Positions 1 through 11,194 of a stretch of DNA of 64,000 nucleotides are shown here, in pieces. The position numbers and the translations under genes are program-made. The notes beneath the pieces are model-generated. The model saw only the letters and a program-made list of their open reading frames with translations. It made no database searches and was not told where the DNA came from. Positions within the stretch are counted from its first letter, which is position 1, and each line of letters opens with the position of its first letter. The stretch comes from Gaeumannomyces sp. JS-464 (Eukaryota > Ascomycota > Sordariomycetes > Magnaporthales > Magnaporthaceae), in assembly GCA_002197995.1 (NCBI GenBank), contig NGZR01000001.1:13163501-13227500 (forward strand), in the 5' to 3' direction.

Positions 1-620
1 GTCGGAGCTGTCCATGTCAAGGTCCATGGAGCCGCCGTCGCGGTCCTGTAGCATGCGACGCAGGCTATTGTTCTCCTGGCGCATCTTGTCCAGCTGCCTC
101 TCCAGGTCCTGGACCTGCTTGATCGACGACATGCGCCGGTTGGTCTCCTTTGTGAACTGGCACTTGACGTTGCGACTTGAGCACTCGGAGCAGCTGGTGG
201 TCTCGGTAGCATCACACTTGACCTTGCGCTCGCGGCAGGCGTCGCAGCTGGGGTCCTTTCGCCTTTGGCGGTAGGCTCGCTTCTGGGCCTGGGTGCTGGC
301 GCCGGGGGCATCTGCTCGCTGGGCGGGCCCGGGGTGCTCGACACCGAGGCGTTGGACGGCAACGAGTCTCGCCCCATTATCGAGGAGGCTGTAACGGGCG
401 TGTAGGGCTGGAACGACGTCTGCTGAAGTGGCGGCAGCGGCGGGATGCCTATGGGCTGTGGAGGGGCGGCCGCATTCGGCCTCGTACTTGTGTTCATTAA
501 GCCTCCGGAGTAGTGGATTGGGGGTTTTGGGGAGGTTGCGGAGGAAACTGAGGATGAGTCGTATGACCTTGTGGAGGGGTTTGGAGATCGAGGGTATGGG
601 TTGTGTGACGAAGCCGCCAT
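1..620 (-). CDS. Zn2Cys6 transcription factor, N-terminal part (runs off left edge)
   Basis: Nuclear DNA-binding regulator of the Gal4-type zinc-cluster family. Translation from the ATG at 620-618 (followed by Ala-Ala-Ser-Ser) gives about 120 residues of Ser/Pro-rich disordered sequence. A cluster with spacing C-x2-C-x6-C-x7-C-x2-C-x6-C follows (about residues 126-152; it contains CDACRERKVKC), preceded by a basic KRAYRQRRK stretch. A short linker leads to a leucine-zipper-like coiled coil (QDLERQLDKMRQENNSLRR), as expected for a dimerising member. The N-terminal part and the zinc cluster lie in different frames; a one-base loss in the run near 304-308 explains this with no room for an intron. 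The C-terminal regulatory domain lies outside the window. The family call is certain; I cannot assign an ortholog or pathway. Confidence 0.88.
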   Translation of the reverse strand, partial: MAASSHNPYPRSPNPSTRSYDSSSVSSATSPKPPIHYSGGLMNTSTRPNAAAPPQPIGIPPLPPLQQTSFQPYTPVTASSIMGRDSLPSNASVSSTPGPPSEQMPPAPAPRPRSEPTAKGERTPAATPAASARSSVMLPRPPAAPSAQVATSSASSQRRPTGACRRSSRSRTWRGSWTRCARRTIACVACYRTATAAPWTLTWTAP

Positions 621-3600
621 GGTCGAGGTTTTAAACGACCAGAGTTCGGCTGCGTCCCTGGGGTTCGCCGCAGACTCCCCGGTAACCTGGATTGCGGGGA
701 GGGGCTGCCAGCAGAGTACCATGCAGTTTGTTCTGCTACTCAGTTTTTGTTGGATTCGTTTTTCCGTGGTGGCCGAGGAGGAAAGCCTCGGGTTTGCTGC
801 CCAGAGGGTTCGGGCAAAAGAAGTTTAGAAACCAAACCTCTCCCCCTCGCGTCTCCTTGGTGCTATCACAAGAGACAAAGCCAAGCAAACAAGGAGCTTC
901 AAAGGTACCGTAGATCGGGTCGGATGGGATCGGCTGGGACCAAAAAAAAAAAAACCCCCCAACCCCAACCAGAGACGTCTGTCAGACCTCACAAAACCCA
1001 CCAAAGCTCAAGCCGGAGTGGCCAGACGCACGTCGTAGGAGAGGAGGAAAGGGGGTTGTAGAAACGACGTTGGGTGGGTATTTTTGTGTTTCTCGTGTGC
1101 GATGTGTCTGTTCGCGAGCCAGATAGATGCAGCCCCGTTGTTGCGGTGGCCGGTTTGGTCAGGCAGGGCCGTGCGGTGACGGTGTCTCAAGAACGCGACG
1201 TCTGTAAGCTCGCCCGGACAAAGGACGAATTCGATGTTTCCTCCCTGTAGATCGTCGTGGTCGAATGCGGCAGGGGGGCTGTTTGCGTGTGCTTGCGCGC
1301 GCGCGTGTCTGGCAGCACTCTGCTGGCAATGCCTGCGGTTTGTGTACTAGCCGTCCTGTGTTAGGCGGTGGTGATATCCTGTGCGACCTCGGATGCTGGG
1401 GTGGTGGTTGCCTCTGCTCGTTTGGTGGTAGCTTGGTCGGCTCTGCTGCTGATCCGCTGCTGGGTTCTAGCCCTCGCCCGCCTGCGGTGCCGCTGACACT
1501 ACTCCTGGTTGGATCCGGTGTTCCGCTGGTGGCTGGTTCCCCAAGTTCAGTGACTTTGTTGCCCCGCAGGCCAGATGCTCCCTCAAACCTCCTCAAGTCC
1601 GTCTGCGGCGGCGTTGGAAACTTGGGTCGACGGGCGTCAGGAGAGTTGCGGGAGAGGTCAAGAAGAACCGTATGGACGGGTTAGAGGCTCTGCCATGCGC
1701 GCGAAGCTGGTATTAGTGGGTGCTCGGCGCTTCTAAACATAGCCGAAGATCACGGTCGATCATGGGGTATCAGGAGGCTGTTGCGTGCGGTCCGGTGGTT
1801 TTGCTGTGGGAGGGAGGGTTCGTGGGTGGAAACCCGCAGGCTAGAGTGCGAGGAAAGGTGGCATCGCTCCAGGCCGTCAGACTCTGGGTCGGCCGTACAC
1901 AGCAGAGGATCTGTAAGGAACATATGCAAGTGCGAGTGTGGAGACGAGGGGGTGGTGACAAGCAAAGCCTGGCAACGGTGCGAGATTGAACGAAACACTC
2001 GGGAGCAGCACGCACGGACAGGGAAGAGGGCGACAATACCGAGCCAGGAAGCCCCGGGTCGTGTGCGTTCGGGGCATCAGTGTTCGGAAGGGACGCTAGC
2101 GCGGTGCGGGCAGGTCTGGCTGCTGGGCAGGGGCAGGTGTGCAAGTCGCAACAAGTACGCCGATGTAGTCTGACCGACCGGGCCAGCAACTGAGAGGGGG
2201 GTGTGCCGGGTGGGAGTTGTGGTGGGAGTGGAGGGTGAGGGAGCAGATGTACCAGTGGGGTGGCTCGTGTCCTCCAGAGTGCTACCACGACCCTTGGAGG
2301 TTGCGCCGCGCGCGGTATGCAATACGCACGCAGCAGGTTCGAAACTGTGGCATGGACAGTACCTGGTGGCCGGATGTGCCAGATTTACGACTGCCCTGCC
2401 TGAATCCGCACCCGTCGTCGACATACAACGTCTATAGTGGCCGGCGAGTTCTGGAAGCGTGGGAGCGGCTGCTTGCTTGGGTTGCAAAAGCACACAGCAG
2501 CCAGACCCCCCGGCGGCGGCGGGTGTGGACGGCGACCACGGGGCGTGTGGATATGGAAGTAGAGCCAAGGATTCTGGCAGGCGAAGGACAAGAACGGGGA
2601 AAGGGGCTGCTTGATCAAAGCCGGAAGAGAGGAGCAAACAAGGCACCCAGAAAACGGAGCCAAGGGGGTGGGTGCCAGGGAGGCTCAAAGATCTCTGATG
2701 TGGGAGCAAGCCGAGATTTCTGCATCAGCACCGAGAGGACAAGGGTCCAGGGCAGGGCCATGTGGCAGGAACTGGAAACAGCGAAAGCATCAACAGCGGC
2801 GTCGGAAGCTGAGCCGGAGCTCTCCGCGAGTTAAAAAAAGGCTGAGTCGGGGATCCGGGTGGTATTGCAGCAAATAAAAAAATAAACAATAATAATGAAA
2901 AAGGAGAAGCGCCCACTTGTGCAGATCTTGGTTACACGAACCCCAGGTCCCTCCCTATCTAGCAGGAAGCAGAGTTGACCCTCGCACATCCATGCGGATG
3001 AGCACGTACGCAGGCAGATAGGCAGACAGGCAGACAGGCATGGCAGTAGGGCGGGAAATAATGTGGGAGTAGGCTGCTGGCGGGGCCAGAGGCGATGGCA
3101 CAGCACGGCGGAGAGAAGGTGGTGGATGCGGAGGGCTGCCCTCAACGCTCTCATCAGCAGCCACAAGCGTTTCGACCTAACGTGTTGAAGTGGGCGTCCC
3201 TAGGTGCTCCTGGCTCAGCGCAGTGGCCCGTGAGGAAGCACCCCGGACCCCTGCCTTAGGGCCCGGGGTAAGGGTGGTGGCACTGGTGGGTGGTGGGCAG
3301 TGGCGGCAACCTGACCGGCTGCTTGGTCGACACGTCCCTGTCGCCTCGTCGCGGGAGGACAGACGGGACATCCTGTCACTCGGGACATCGGTCGCACAGG
3401 CGAAGCCACCACCGCCTGCCAGGAATGGCCTTGCCCCTGGCCCATGCCCCATGGCCAGGTCCGAGGCCAGGGTGGCCGAGATTCAAGCCCCGATTTGCCT
3501 CGCTGGCTGCTAGCCCGGCAAGCCACCGCGGGGCGTCTCAAATTAACAGAGGCGACAGCCCGCTCCAGAGGCGCAAAAGCGCCAGAATTAGCGACGTGGG

Positions 3601-4224
3601 TGTTTTACCCGCCCGAGCCAGCAGCCCGCCAGCGAACCAACCAGTCCGTGCCGTGTCCCAGCAGGGCGCGATGCCCATCTCCCGTACCTAACCCTCCTGC
3701 CTCGGCGGGGAACACGACGCGGCCCGTGGGTGGTCGGTCCAGCCCATTGCGCAATGTGGCCGATCAGCAGCGGCAGCAGCAGCCACCTGCACCGTCGCTG
3801 AACCTATTGGTAGACATCATCACACCGGTCGAGGTCTGGGTCTTGCGAAATGTGGACTGGGTGTGGGCTTGGGCTGTGGACCGACAGGCTGTGGGGACCG
3901 CCGAGGCTGGCACTGCTGGTTGGCCGGGCCCAGCAAGGGGCAGCAGCGCGCGCCTCCCCCTGCCGTCATCGTCACCAGAGGCCAGTCAAGAGGACCGGGA
4001 CAAACACCGATGCATGCTGCTCCTGGCACTGGGATGGATGTGTGTGGGGTTCGGGCGGGCGACGGCAACAAAGGGCGGGCAGAAAGCAAAGGAGACGAGG
4101 CCAGGGGTCGCTGTTGCGGAGACGAGCGGGAAGGTGAGCAAAAGGAGGGAGGGGGTGTGCGAGCTGTCCTGAGATCCATTGGGAAGGGTGTGCAGGCAGA
4201 GAGATTGGACCACCCATTGGATGG

Positions 4225-4240
4225 ATGCATGCATGCATGC
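4225..4240. repeat. (ATGC)4 self-complementary run
   Basis: Four perfect copies of ATGC, which is its own reverse complement and can form a hairpin. A five-copy run of the same unit is at 7719-7738. Confidence 0.9.
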
Positions 4241-4254
4241 GGAAGGGCTCTGGG

Positions 4255-4338
4255 CCTTCCTCTGGACCTTCCTCTGGACCTTCCTCTGGACCTTCCTCTG
4301 GACCTTCCTCTGGACCTTCCTCTGGACCTTCCTCCGGC
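4255..4338. repeat. 12-bp minisatellite, about seven copies
   Basis: Six perfect copies of the unit CCTTCCTCTGGA followed by one imperfect copy. Because 12 is divisible by three, the array keeps open frames in all phases on both strands and produces spurious repetitive peptides; it does not by itself indicate coding sequence. Confidence 0.95.
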
Positions 4339-7300
4339 CTTCGACCGTGCCTTCCATCTCTGTCGCTGCCCCGACCAAACGCGGCAAACCGGTTTGCAGA
4401 TGGCGGGCATGCACGCAGGGCCCATGGTAGGAAAGGGCGACGTCCCTGGTCGGGCTCCTTCCATCTATGCGACAGGGAACCAAGGCCCGGCGATATAGCA
4501 GAACCCAGACGGGAACCCACTCATATGATCTGCCGCCCCCAGGCGCCTCCTTTTTTCGCTTCCTCGTGTTATTCTTCCTGTTATTGCTCTCTTGTCGCCT
4601 TCCAGCCATCTTGTCTGCCCGACTGATGCGCGCTCCAGGGCAAGGGTAGACCCGACTGCAGGGCTGTTGCGGCCTGGGGGGTTGAGCATTGTGTCGCAAA
4701 GGCTGGTACGGGATGGGTCCAAATCCCCACCCTGCGTTTGCCGTAGGTTCCTAGTGCCTGCCACTGCCACCGGGGCCGACGTGGGTGGGTGTGGGCTGTG
4801 GTGTTGCGCCGCGCGTGTGGGTGTCTCGCTCGCGCGTCTGTTGTGCCGATCCGGAAAAGCGTGTGGATGTGCCCTGTTTAGGTGCTGGCCACGACGTCGG
4901 GGCATTTTCCTTGCGTGGAGATCACGATCTCTCGCGTCGACTCCAGTCGCCACTTTTGGCCTTGCTCCGACCATGGAAGTGGTGGCGGCAGCGGCAGTTC
5001 ATAGCCGCTCCAAAGGGGGAATTTTCTTTCTTTCTGAGAGAACACTGCTGCTGCAGGCCAGCCAGGGCCGCGAAGCTATGACACGCCCCCGTCACATTTC
5101 GCCAGCGACTCGAGTTTATTGACCGGGCTGAACGTTCGTGCCTTGCTCATTTCTCGTGCGGCTTGCAGCCAGCCTCCCTGGGCCCAACAGTTTTAGAGGG
5201 TCAATAGCTCAGGCACCCCGCATCCACCTGCAGGTGCCATGGCAGGTTTGCAAACAAGACGCAAAAATTCCGACGGAAACAGAAAGCGTTTCTACACCGA
5301 TTGAAGAGCAGACGGCAGGCACAAGGGCATGTATGGTCGAGAGGTGAGCGTCTGATCCGGTTTGTTTGAGTGCAGCAATGCGGAATCCGGATGTGATACG
5401 TGCCCGGAAGCAATTTGATGTCTGTCCGCGTCTGCTGGTCTGGTGTTTGAGACGGCCGCGCGCGGGCTGGCGTGTGCCGCAATGTGCAAATTTCAGTGCA
5501 TGCAACAGCGCAACCTGTTCACCCCCAAAGTCGTGCTGGTTTAATCTCTCTCCCCGCGACCCGCACCGGACCGCCTGCAGGCCCAGACAAGTACCATCAA
5601 ATGCCACTTCATTCGCCCAAGTCGGGCCGCTGTGCTGGGCGGATGGAGCATCTGTCTGCAGGATGGGTGCCTCCGCAGATGTTGGCCGCAAGTTCTCGGT
5701 CTGGACTCGATGTTGATGCCCACCTTCGGCATTTACTCGGCTTATCCCAGCCGTTAGGTTGCCCCAGGCACAAGGCGACGGTCGGTACATGTCACGTTAG
5801 CCTGATTCGGGGCATTATGTGCATCTCGGGGGGTTCACCAAGACAGCTGCATCGCCGTGGGTGATGGTCGATGCTCGCAATCTTGCTTTTGCTCATGTTT
5901 CTTTCCTCCTCCGCTGCCAACGGCGTTTGCCATAAGGGGCTCGACGCCCGTGCTTGCGTCCTGGCGGTGCAATCCCCTGGCCCTTCCCATCCCGGCAAGC
6001 CCGTTGGGACGTTCTTGGCCAGCCCGGGGTTGGGGAGAGGTGAGACACCAAATAGGAAGGGGGATCCAGTACCAAGAACAGAAACCCCTGCGAGATCGGA
6101 AATTTGACGGGTAGCAATCGTATCGGATCCTCAGCCAAAATCCAACATTGGCGGTCCTGGTTGTTCTAGTCGCTACGGCGGCGCCCAGGCAATACAAGAC
6201 AAATGATGCAATTGGTCGCGTCGGCCGTCAGCAGAGATGACATCTTTGCTCTCGTGCCGGGCGAAGAACACAAGTGCCGGCCTGTCAAAAATCATCACAA
6301 GGGGAAGAGCGCGCGGGGCGTCCGATCAACCTGGGCACTTGATCCAACCCAGAAGAAATATCTGTATCAACAAACATGGGTTTGTTCGTGATGTTAGGAT
6401 TGGGCGGTTGTGCTGCCCAGAGTGCCAGGGTACTGGCACCGGCTCTCATTGGAATGCGGGCATCTGGATTACTAAGGCGGAGAGACCCTCCTGTCTCCAT
6501 GTCCCACATCATCTTTTTTCAAGCTATATCAAACGCAAGATCTGCGACCCCTGGAGCCAAGCATACCCTCCCGGGACGGCTGCAGAACGAGAGCGAGTCA
6601 AATGTCATGCGCTTGTGCGATTTTGGCGCGCTCGTTTTGTCTCACGGGCTATTTGCGGCGGCGCGCCTCCTGCGACACCGTAGATCATCCGTGGCACAAA
6701 ACACAGGGCAGGCCTCATGCGGAATGGGCGACGATGGGCGCGGTCCCTACCCGCGCCCGAGTGTGGAGATGGCCCGGGTGCCCATTTCCTCTTTCGTCGA
6801 TTTGGGCTGGTCGAGGCTCTCAGCAACAACCCTACTACCTACCTCTAGGGTGCAGACTAAAAATTTGGACAGGCACCTTCCTTGGGAGACAACCAACGGC
6901 CGACCGCGAAGCTCGTGATTTGGAGAGTGGGTCGCTTGGGCCTGCCTCCAGCCTTGGTTCGAGCGTCGTGGTGCCCGACGTGAAAACCGTCGTCATTCTG
7001 CTCTCCACGCCATCAAAGTCACGTCCCAAAGGCCAGCAGTCTGGTGCCTGTCGAATCGGTTGAGATTGGACGATGCACCAGCACTCTCGACCCATGTTCG
7101 CGGAAGAAGCCATCGTCCAAAAGCAGTAATGATATGACGGCAATACTATCAGAGGGGCGACTGGCTAATATCGTGCAAGTCCCGGGAAACCAACCCACTC
7201 TTAGAGGCTTGTGTTATTGAGGCGACAGCCAAGGCCTTCCCAAAGAAGAGCATTGGTCGTCGGAAGGGAACCTGATGGCAAATTGCAGCCAGAGCCCAGC

Positions 7301-7718
7301 CCTCGTGCTCAGGGGTGTCATGCGGGCACATCACGGAGCCTCCGTCGAGAGCTGCATATGTCCGATGGAGGAAACCGGTCTTGTCCCCGTCCCTCCCCGC
7401 TGTTGGTCGGGGAGAGGGATAAAGAAAAAGCCGCCGGGGACATGGCAGCAATGGGGGCAGCCCGCGAGTGAGCGAATGGCTGCGATTTCTGTCCCTCCTC
7501 TCGCTCAGCCGCTGTGTGTCTCGATAACCCACGGAATTATCCTGGTGGTATACCCCGTCGCTGGCGGCGGCAGCAGCAGGGATTGACGAACCAGAGAATC
7601 GCAATCTGTGGGTCGGTGAGGAAATACCGGCAGCGGTACTCGTTGGGGTCAAAGTTGGCACCTTCCGAACAAGCCAGTGACAGAACGACGGCACAGCAAA
7701 AAGCCCGCATCGCCGTCC

Positions 7719-7738
7719 ATGCATGCATGCATGCATGC
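7719..7738. repeat. (ATGC)5 self-complementary run
   Basis: Five perfect copies of ATGC; the same unit occurs at 4225-4240. Confidence 0.9.
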
Positions 7739-7919
7739 GGCAGGCAAGTACCACCACATGTACTACCTGTTTAGTCCGGACTGTGCATAGGTTGCTGTCA
7801 CCGCCAGACACCACGCACCGAACGAGCAATAGGTTGACGAGGAAGGTGCGATGCAAGTTCCAACTGCGCCGTGCTCTGCCTCCGCACCTGTACCTAGCCG
7901 AATCACAAAATGGCAAAAG

Positions 7920-7952
7920 AGCACAAGCACGAGCACAAGCACGAGCACAAGC
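7920..7952. repeat. Short imperfect tandem repeat (GCACAAGCACGA unit)
   Basis: The 12-base unit GCACAAGCACGA is repeated about two and a half times. It is a simple-sequence tract with no evident function. Confidence 0.75.
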
Positions 7953-10605
7953 TTGAAGTCGAAGCCCAGTGAGCGCCTGGCCTTGCCAGTGCCAAGGCCT
8001 GACAGCTGTGCTCGCTGCTGATGCAATCCTCAAACTGCATTGCCGGCAGGACAATCTGGCCTCCTCCAACAAGCTTCTATTGGGACCGAGGCTACAAGAA
8101 CACATGAACACATGGCAACAGCCACGGGCAGCCAAATCAATAATATATCTCCCCCGCTCCCCCAAAGGCCCGATTACCCCTGGCCTATCGAGGCACAACA
8201 AAGCACGGCACATACGGCACTTGGCGGCAAGGTGACGATGCCTTCCAAATTGGAGCAATCGTATCGGACTCTCAAGATTGCCTCGCCGGGCGCCATCAGA
8301 GGTGGGGCCCGGTGCCCCTCCAGGGAACAGCCAAGTCCTGGGATACGAAGGAACTGAAGGGCATGCGTAGCTGCCTGGGTACACCAGGTTAGGCTCGCCG
8401 GCCTCGATCCCCGTCCCCGACGCTACTCCGTACATGTGCCCAGTACGACGCTCGCCACTACATCTCCGCATGCGCGGCTCCGGCCCATCCTACTGTAACC
8501 TCCGATGGCGCCGGCGGGCGACTTCGCGACTTTATGCTTTGTCGACGTTGCGATCGTGGCGGGCCAGCAGAACAGGCCTGGAGCCATAGATCGACGGCAC
8601 ATGAGGCGCAGGGTTCCCACGCGTGCGGATCGTGGGAGGAGCAAATGAATATCACGGGCGATATTATTACCAAGCCGGTCCATCCTCGTCCATGGCAGCG
8701 GTCCTTTTGGGCCCCGGCCACTTCTCACTCCCCCGCAGCTGGGCCCCGTCCTCGATGGCGCCAGAACGGCCACCTGGTGAGCTCTCATGTCGCTTCTCTT
8801 TAGGCAATCAGGCGCGGCGCGAGTGCCGAGGCTTCTTCGCGAAACGGCCGCCTTCGCGGTTCGTGGAATCTCTGTTTGCCTTCATCAATCTGGAACACGT
8901 CGGGCCGCCCTGGTTAGCTGCCGCCAGCGTGGGCAAAATGATGTACGCCGTCCATAGGTGGCCGACCGAGGTAGTCCGTCCGCGCGCGCAAGTGAGTTTG
9001 CCGCTTCACCCCTTTGGTTCCCCGCCCCTTTTGCGCCCCCTTTTCCCCGTCTCCCAGGCCTCCCTGCACGAGCCTGGCGAGTGCATGGTTCCTCCAATCC
9101 ACGGTGTGCGTGCTCGCCCGTGTCTGGGACCGATTGGCTGTTTCTTTGGGCGAGGGATTCTTTGCCATTTCCATCTCGGTCTTGATTGCCCTCTGCGCCC
9201 ACAGCCCACTTGAGCCCTGGCAACATACCTGACGAGCTAACTGCCTGGTAGGTACCTACAGTACTTAGGTGTGCAAGGACAGGCCCGCGGGCGGCGAGAC
9301 CCAGTTCCTCCACCCACATCACCTGCTCGGCGATTGATGCGAAGCGCCCCACCGCCGTCGACGCGGCGCCGACTCCGCAGAGTGCGATTCCTCCAGTGCC
9401 GGCGGCGCAGCCTGACCTCCTTGCCTAGGTCGGCACACAGTGCGTGCCTGGGTATGTCCTTGCGCGTTTGGGCTGCGCTGGCGACAGGAATCCCCAGACC
9501 CCTGAAGCGGACAAGATGATCCGCTCGGCGCCAGGTTGGGCTAGGTGTCGGATGCAGGCAAGCGCAGCGTGGCCCCAGGAGCACACGAATCGGAAGACTC
9601 CGGGCTTTCGGCCAGATCGGGTGCGCCAACACCGCCTTTGAGGGATGCACCCAGGAGGCGCGGCGCATTCGGGCGAGGCTGTGCAGTTTAGCATGTGGAG
9701 CATCTGTCCTTCGGGCTCGATGGGATCGCCCGAGACAATTTCCTGCTGCAAGGCGAGGATGGACGCCTCGAGCCCACAAGACGTATTTGCAGGGGCAGGC
9801 ATCATGACAGCCCGGGAGATGCGGCAAGGTACCTGCTGTGTGCGTTCGGCCGCATTGCGAGTAAATTGCATGCGCCCCTCACTCCTCCTTTGCTCACCGT
9901 CGTTTTGCCTCGCGGGCAAACGCGCTGCAGTCCCGCTGCAGGCCTCGCGGCTGGCCGTGTTCCAGACCTCTTGACCGCCTTCTTTCCAAGCACTCGGCCG
10001 CTGCTAGAGGCGGCGCGAATCCCACGCAACGCACAGCGACATGGCACACGTGGCGTCAGTGTGGATGCCAGGCTAACTGCCGGGTATCCGTCCCACGCAC
10101 GGATGCTGGCTAGCAGCCCACCAGCAATCAATTTTGCTTTTTGCACGATGCCCGCCTGTCAGTCCAGCCCGCTTTTTCCTTTTTCCCCTCCACCACGGGG
10201 CCGAGAGACCGACGGCCCAAGCACTTGTGGGCGTGCTGCTATCTGATCCGCCGCAGACGACATCAAGCGCCAGTCGATACTGAGGCGCGCCAACGTAGCG
10301 CCGCTCCCCTCTTCTGACCATGCTCTACGCGGCAGCGTCACTGGCTAAATGCTGCAGATATCCCCGAGGCGGTTTGCCAGTGGATGGATCCACCACCATG
10401 AAGGGCGAATCGCATCCAACAACCCCCCGCGCGCCAAGTGTCTGTCATGGAGCACGCATCCGGCTTATCGTAGATATCAGAGATGCATGGCCATTTGTCA
10501 CGATTGCATCCAGGACAGGAGACTCTGCGAGGTGCCAGGTCGGTCAATCTTGTTTGGTTGGTTGGTCCGGGTCACAAAAAGGTTTGTTGTTTTGTGCGAC
10601 TTGCT

Positions 10606-10607
<2 letters not shown>

Positions 10608-10641
<34 letters not shown>
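10608..10641 (+). repeat. Poly(A) tract of 34 bases
   Basis: Uninterrupted A run in non-coding DNA. No retrotransposon body is recognisable upstream, so I do not call it a retroposon tail. Confidence 0.9.
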
Positions 10642-10642
<1 letters not shown>

Positions 10643-10900
10643 ACGCTCCTTCGGCATGCAATGGTGCGAAGACATCGCGTAACGCCACGCAGCTTTCCGC
10701 CCGGGAAAAGAGAAGACAAACTAAGGAGAGCGCCGGTCTCCCGGATTGTGGTCTTTAGGTCTTTGACATTGAAGACTTTAACGAGGCGATGACAGATCAA
10801 GCTGGCTGCTGGTGGCTAGGCCCACAAGTTTAACCCAGACCCCTGAGGTCTTCTCCCAATCTCCAGACTTTCCAATATCGCTCGGCGGCACGTACAAGTA

Positions 10901-11039
10901 CTTGCGCGGGCTAAAAACGCCCAGCTGATCGGCCCTTCGGGGATCAGCGCGGAGGGGCAATCTGTCGTTTTTCCTGCAATTTGTCGTTTTTTAGGGACAT
11001 TTTTCCCCATAGAAAATTAGCGGGAAATTAATGTACCTC
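10901..11039. repeat. Left terminal inverted repeat of the Fot1/Pogo element
   Basis: About 139 bp that match the reverse complement of 13657-13795 almost base for base. An internal near-repeat of the phrase containing TGTCGTTTTT occurs twice within the arm, a plausible transposase-binding arrangement. Confidence 0.93.
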
Positions 11040-11194
11040 CCAACAGGGGTATGAATCGCTCAACTGCATAGTGCACGGGCTGGATGCAACAACAGGAAAA
11101 AACACGTTTTGATCGCGATCGTGACTGGTAACCCCGCGCCGATTGAGCTTTGCGCTGCTTTTCCGCTTGTTTTTTCCTAGGAAACAGCACCAAA

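Larger units (their letters stand above)
621..10900. other. Gene-free stretch upstream of the transcription factor
   Basis: About 10 kb in which I find no protein gene, tRNA or rRNA I can defend. The long open frames here (up to 440 codons on the minus strand at 7149-8471) have low-complexity Arg/Pro/Ser/Cys-rich translations, no domain, and no supporting introns; they are what GC-rich non-coding DNA produces. Features that do stand out are a 12-bp minisatellite, two (ATGC)n palindromic runs, a 12-bp imperfect repeat near 7920 and a 34-base poly(A) tract. The part next to 620 is presumably the promoter and 5' leader of the transcription factor. Confidence 0.5.

Noticed and set aside
2336..2360. 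Possible tRNA T-loop (GGTTCGAA)
   Set aside because: No matching acceptor, D or anticodon arms around it.
3820..4520. Repetitive Glu-Gly-Pro or Arg-Gly-type peptide frames
   Set aside because: Artefact of the 12-bp minisatellite, which stays open in all frames.
7149..8471. 440-codon open frame on the minus strand
   Set aside because: Arg/Cys/Ser-rich, no domain, overlaps the (ATGC)5 and 12-bp repeats, and the surrounding GC-rich DNA yields similar frames on both strands.
10608..10641. Poly(A) tract as the tail of a LINE or processed copy
   Set aside because: No reverse transcriptase, coding remnant or target duplication next to it; the other poly(A) tracts are equally isolated.
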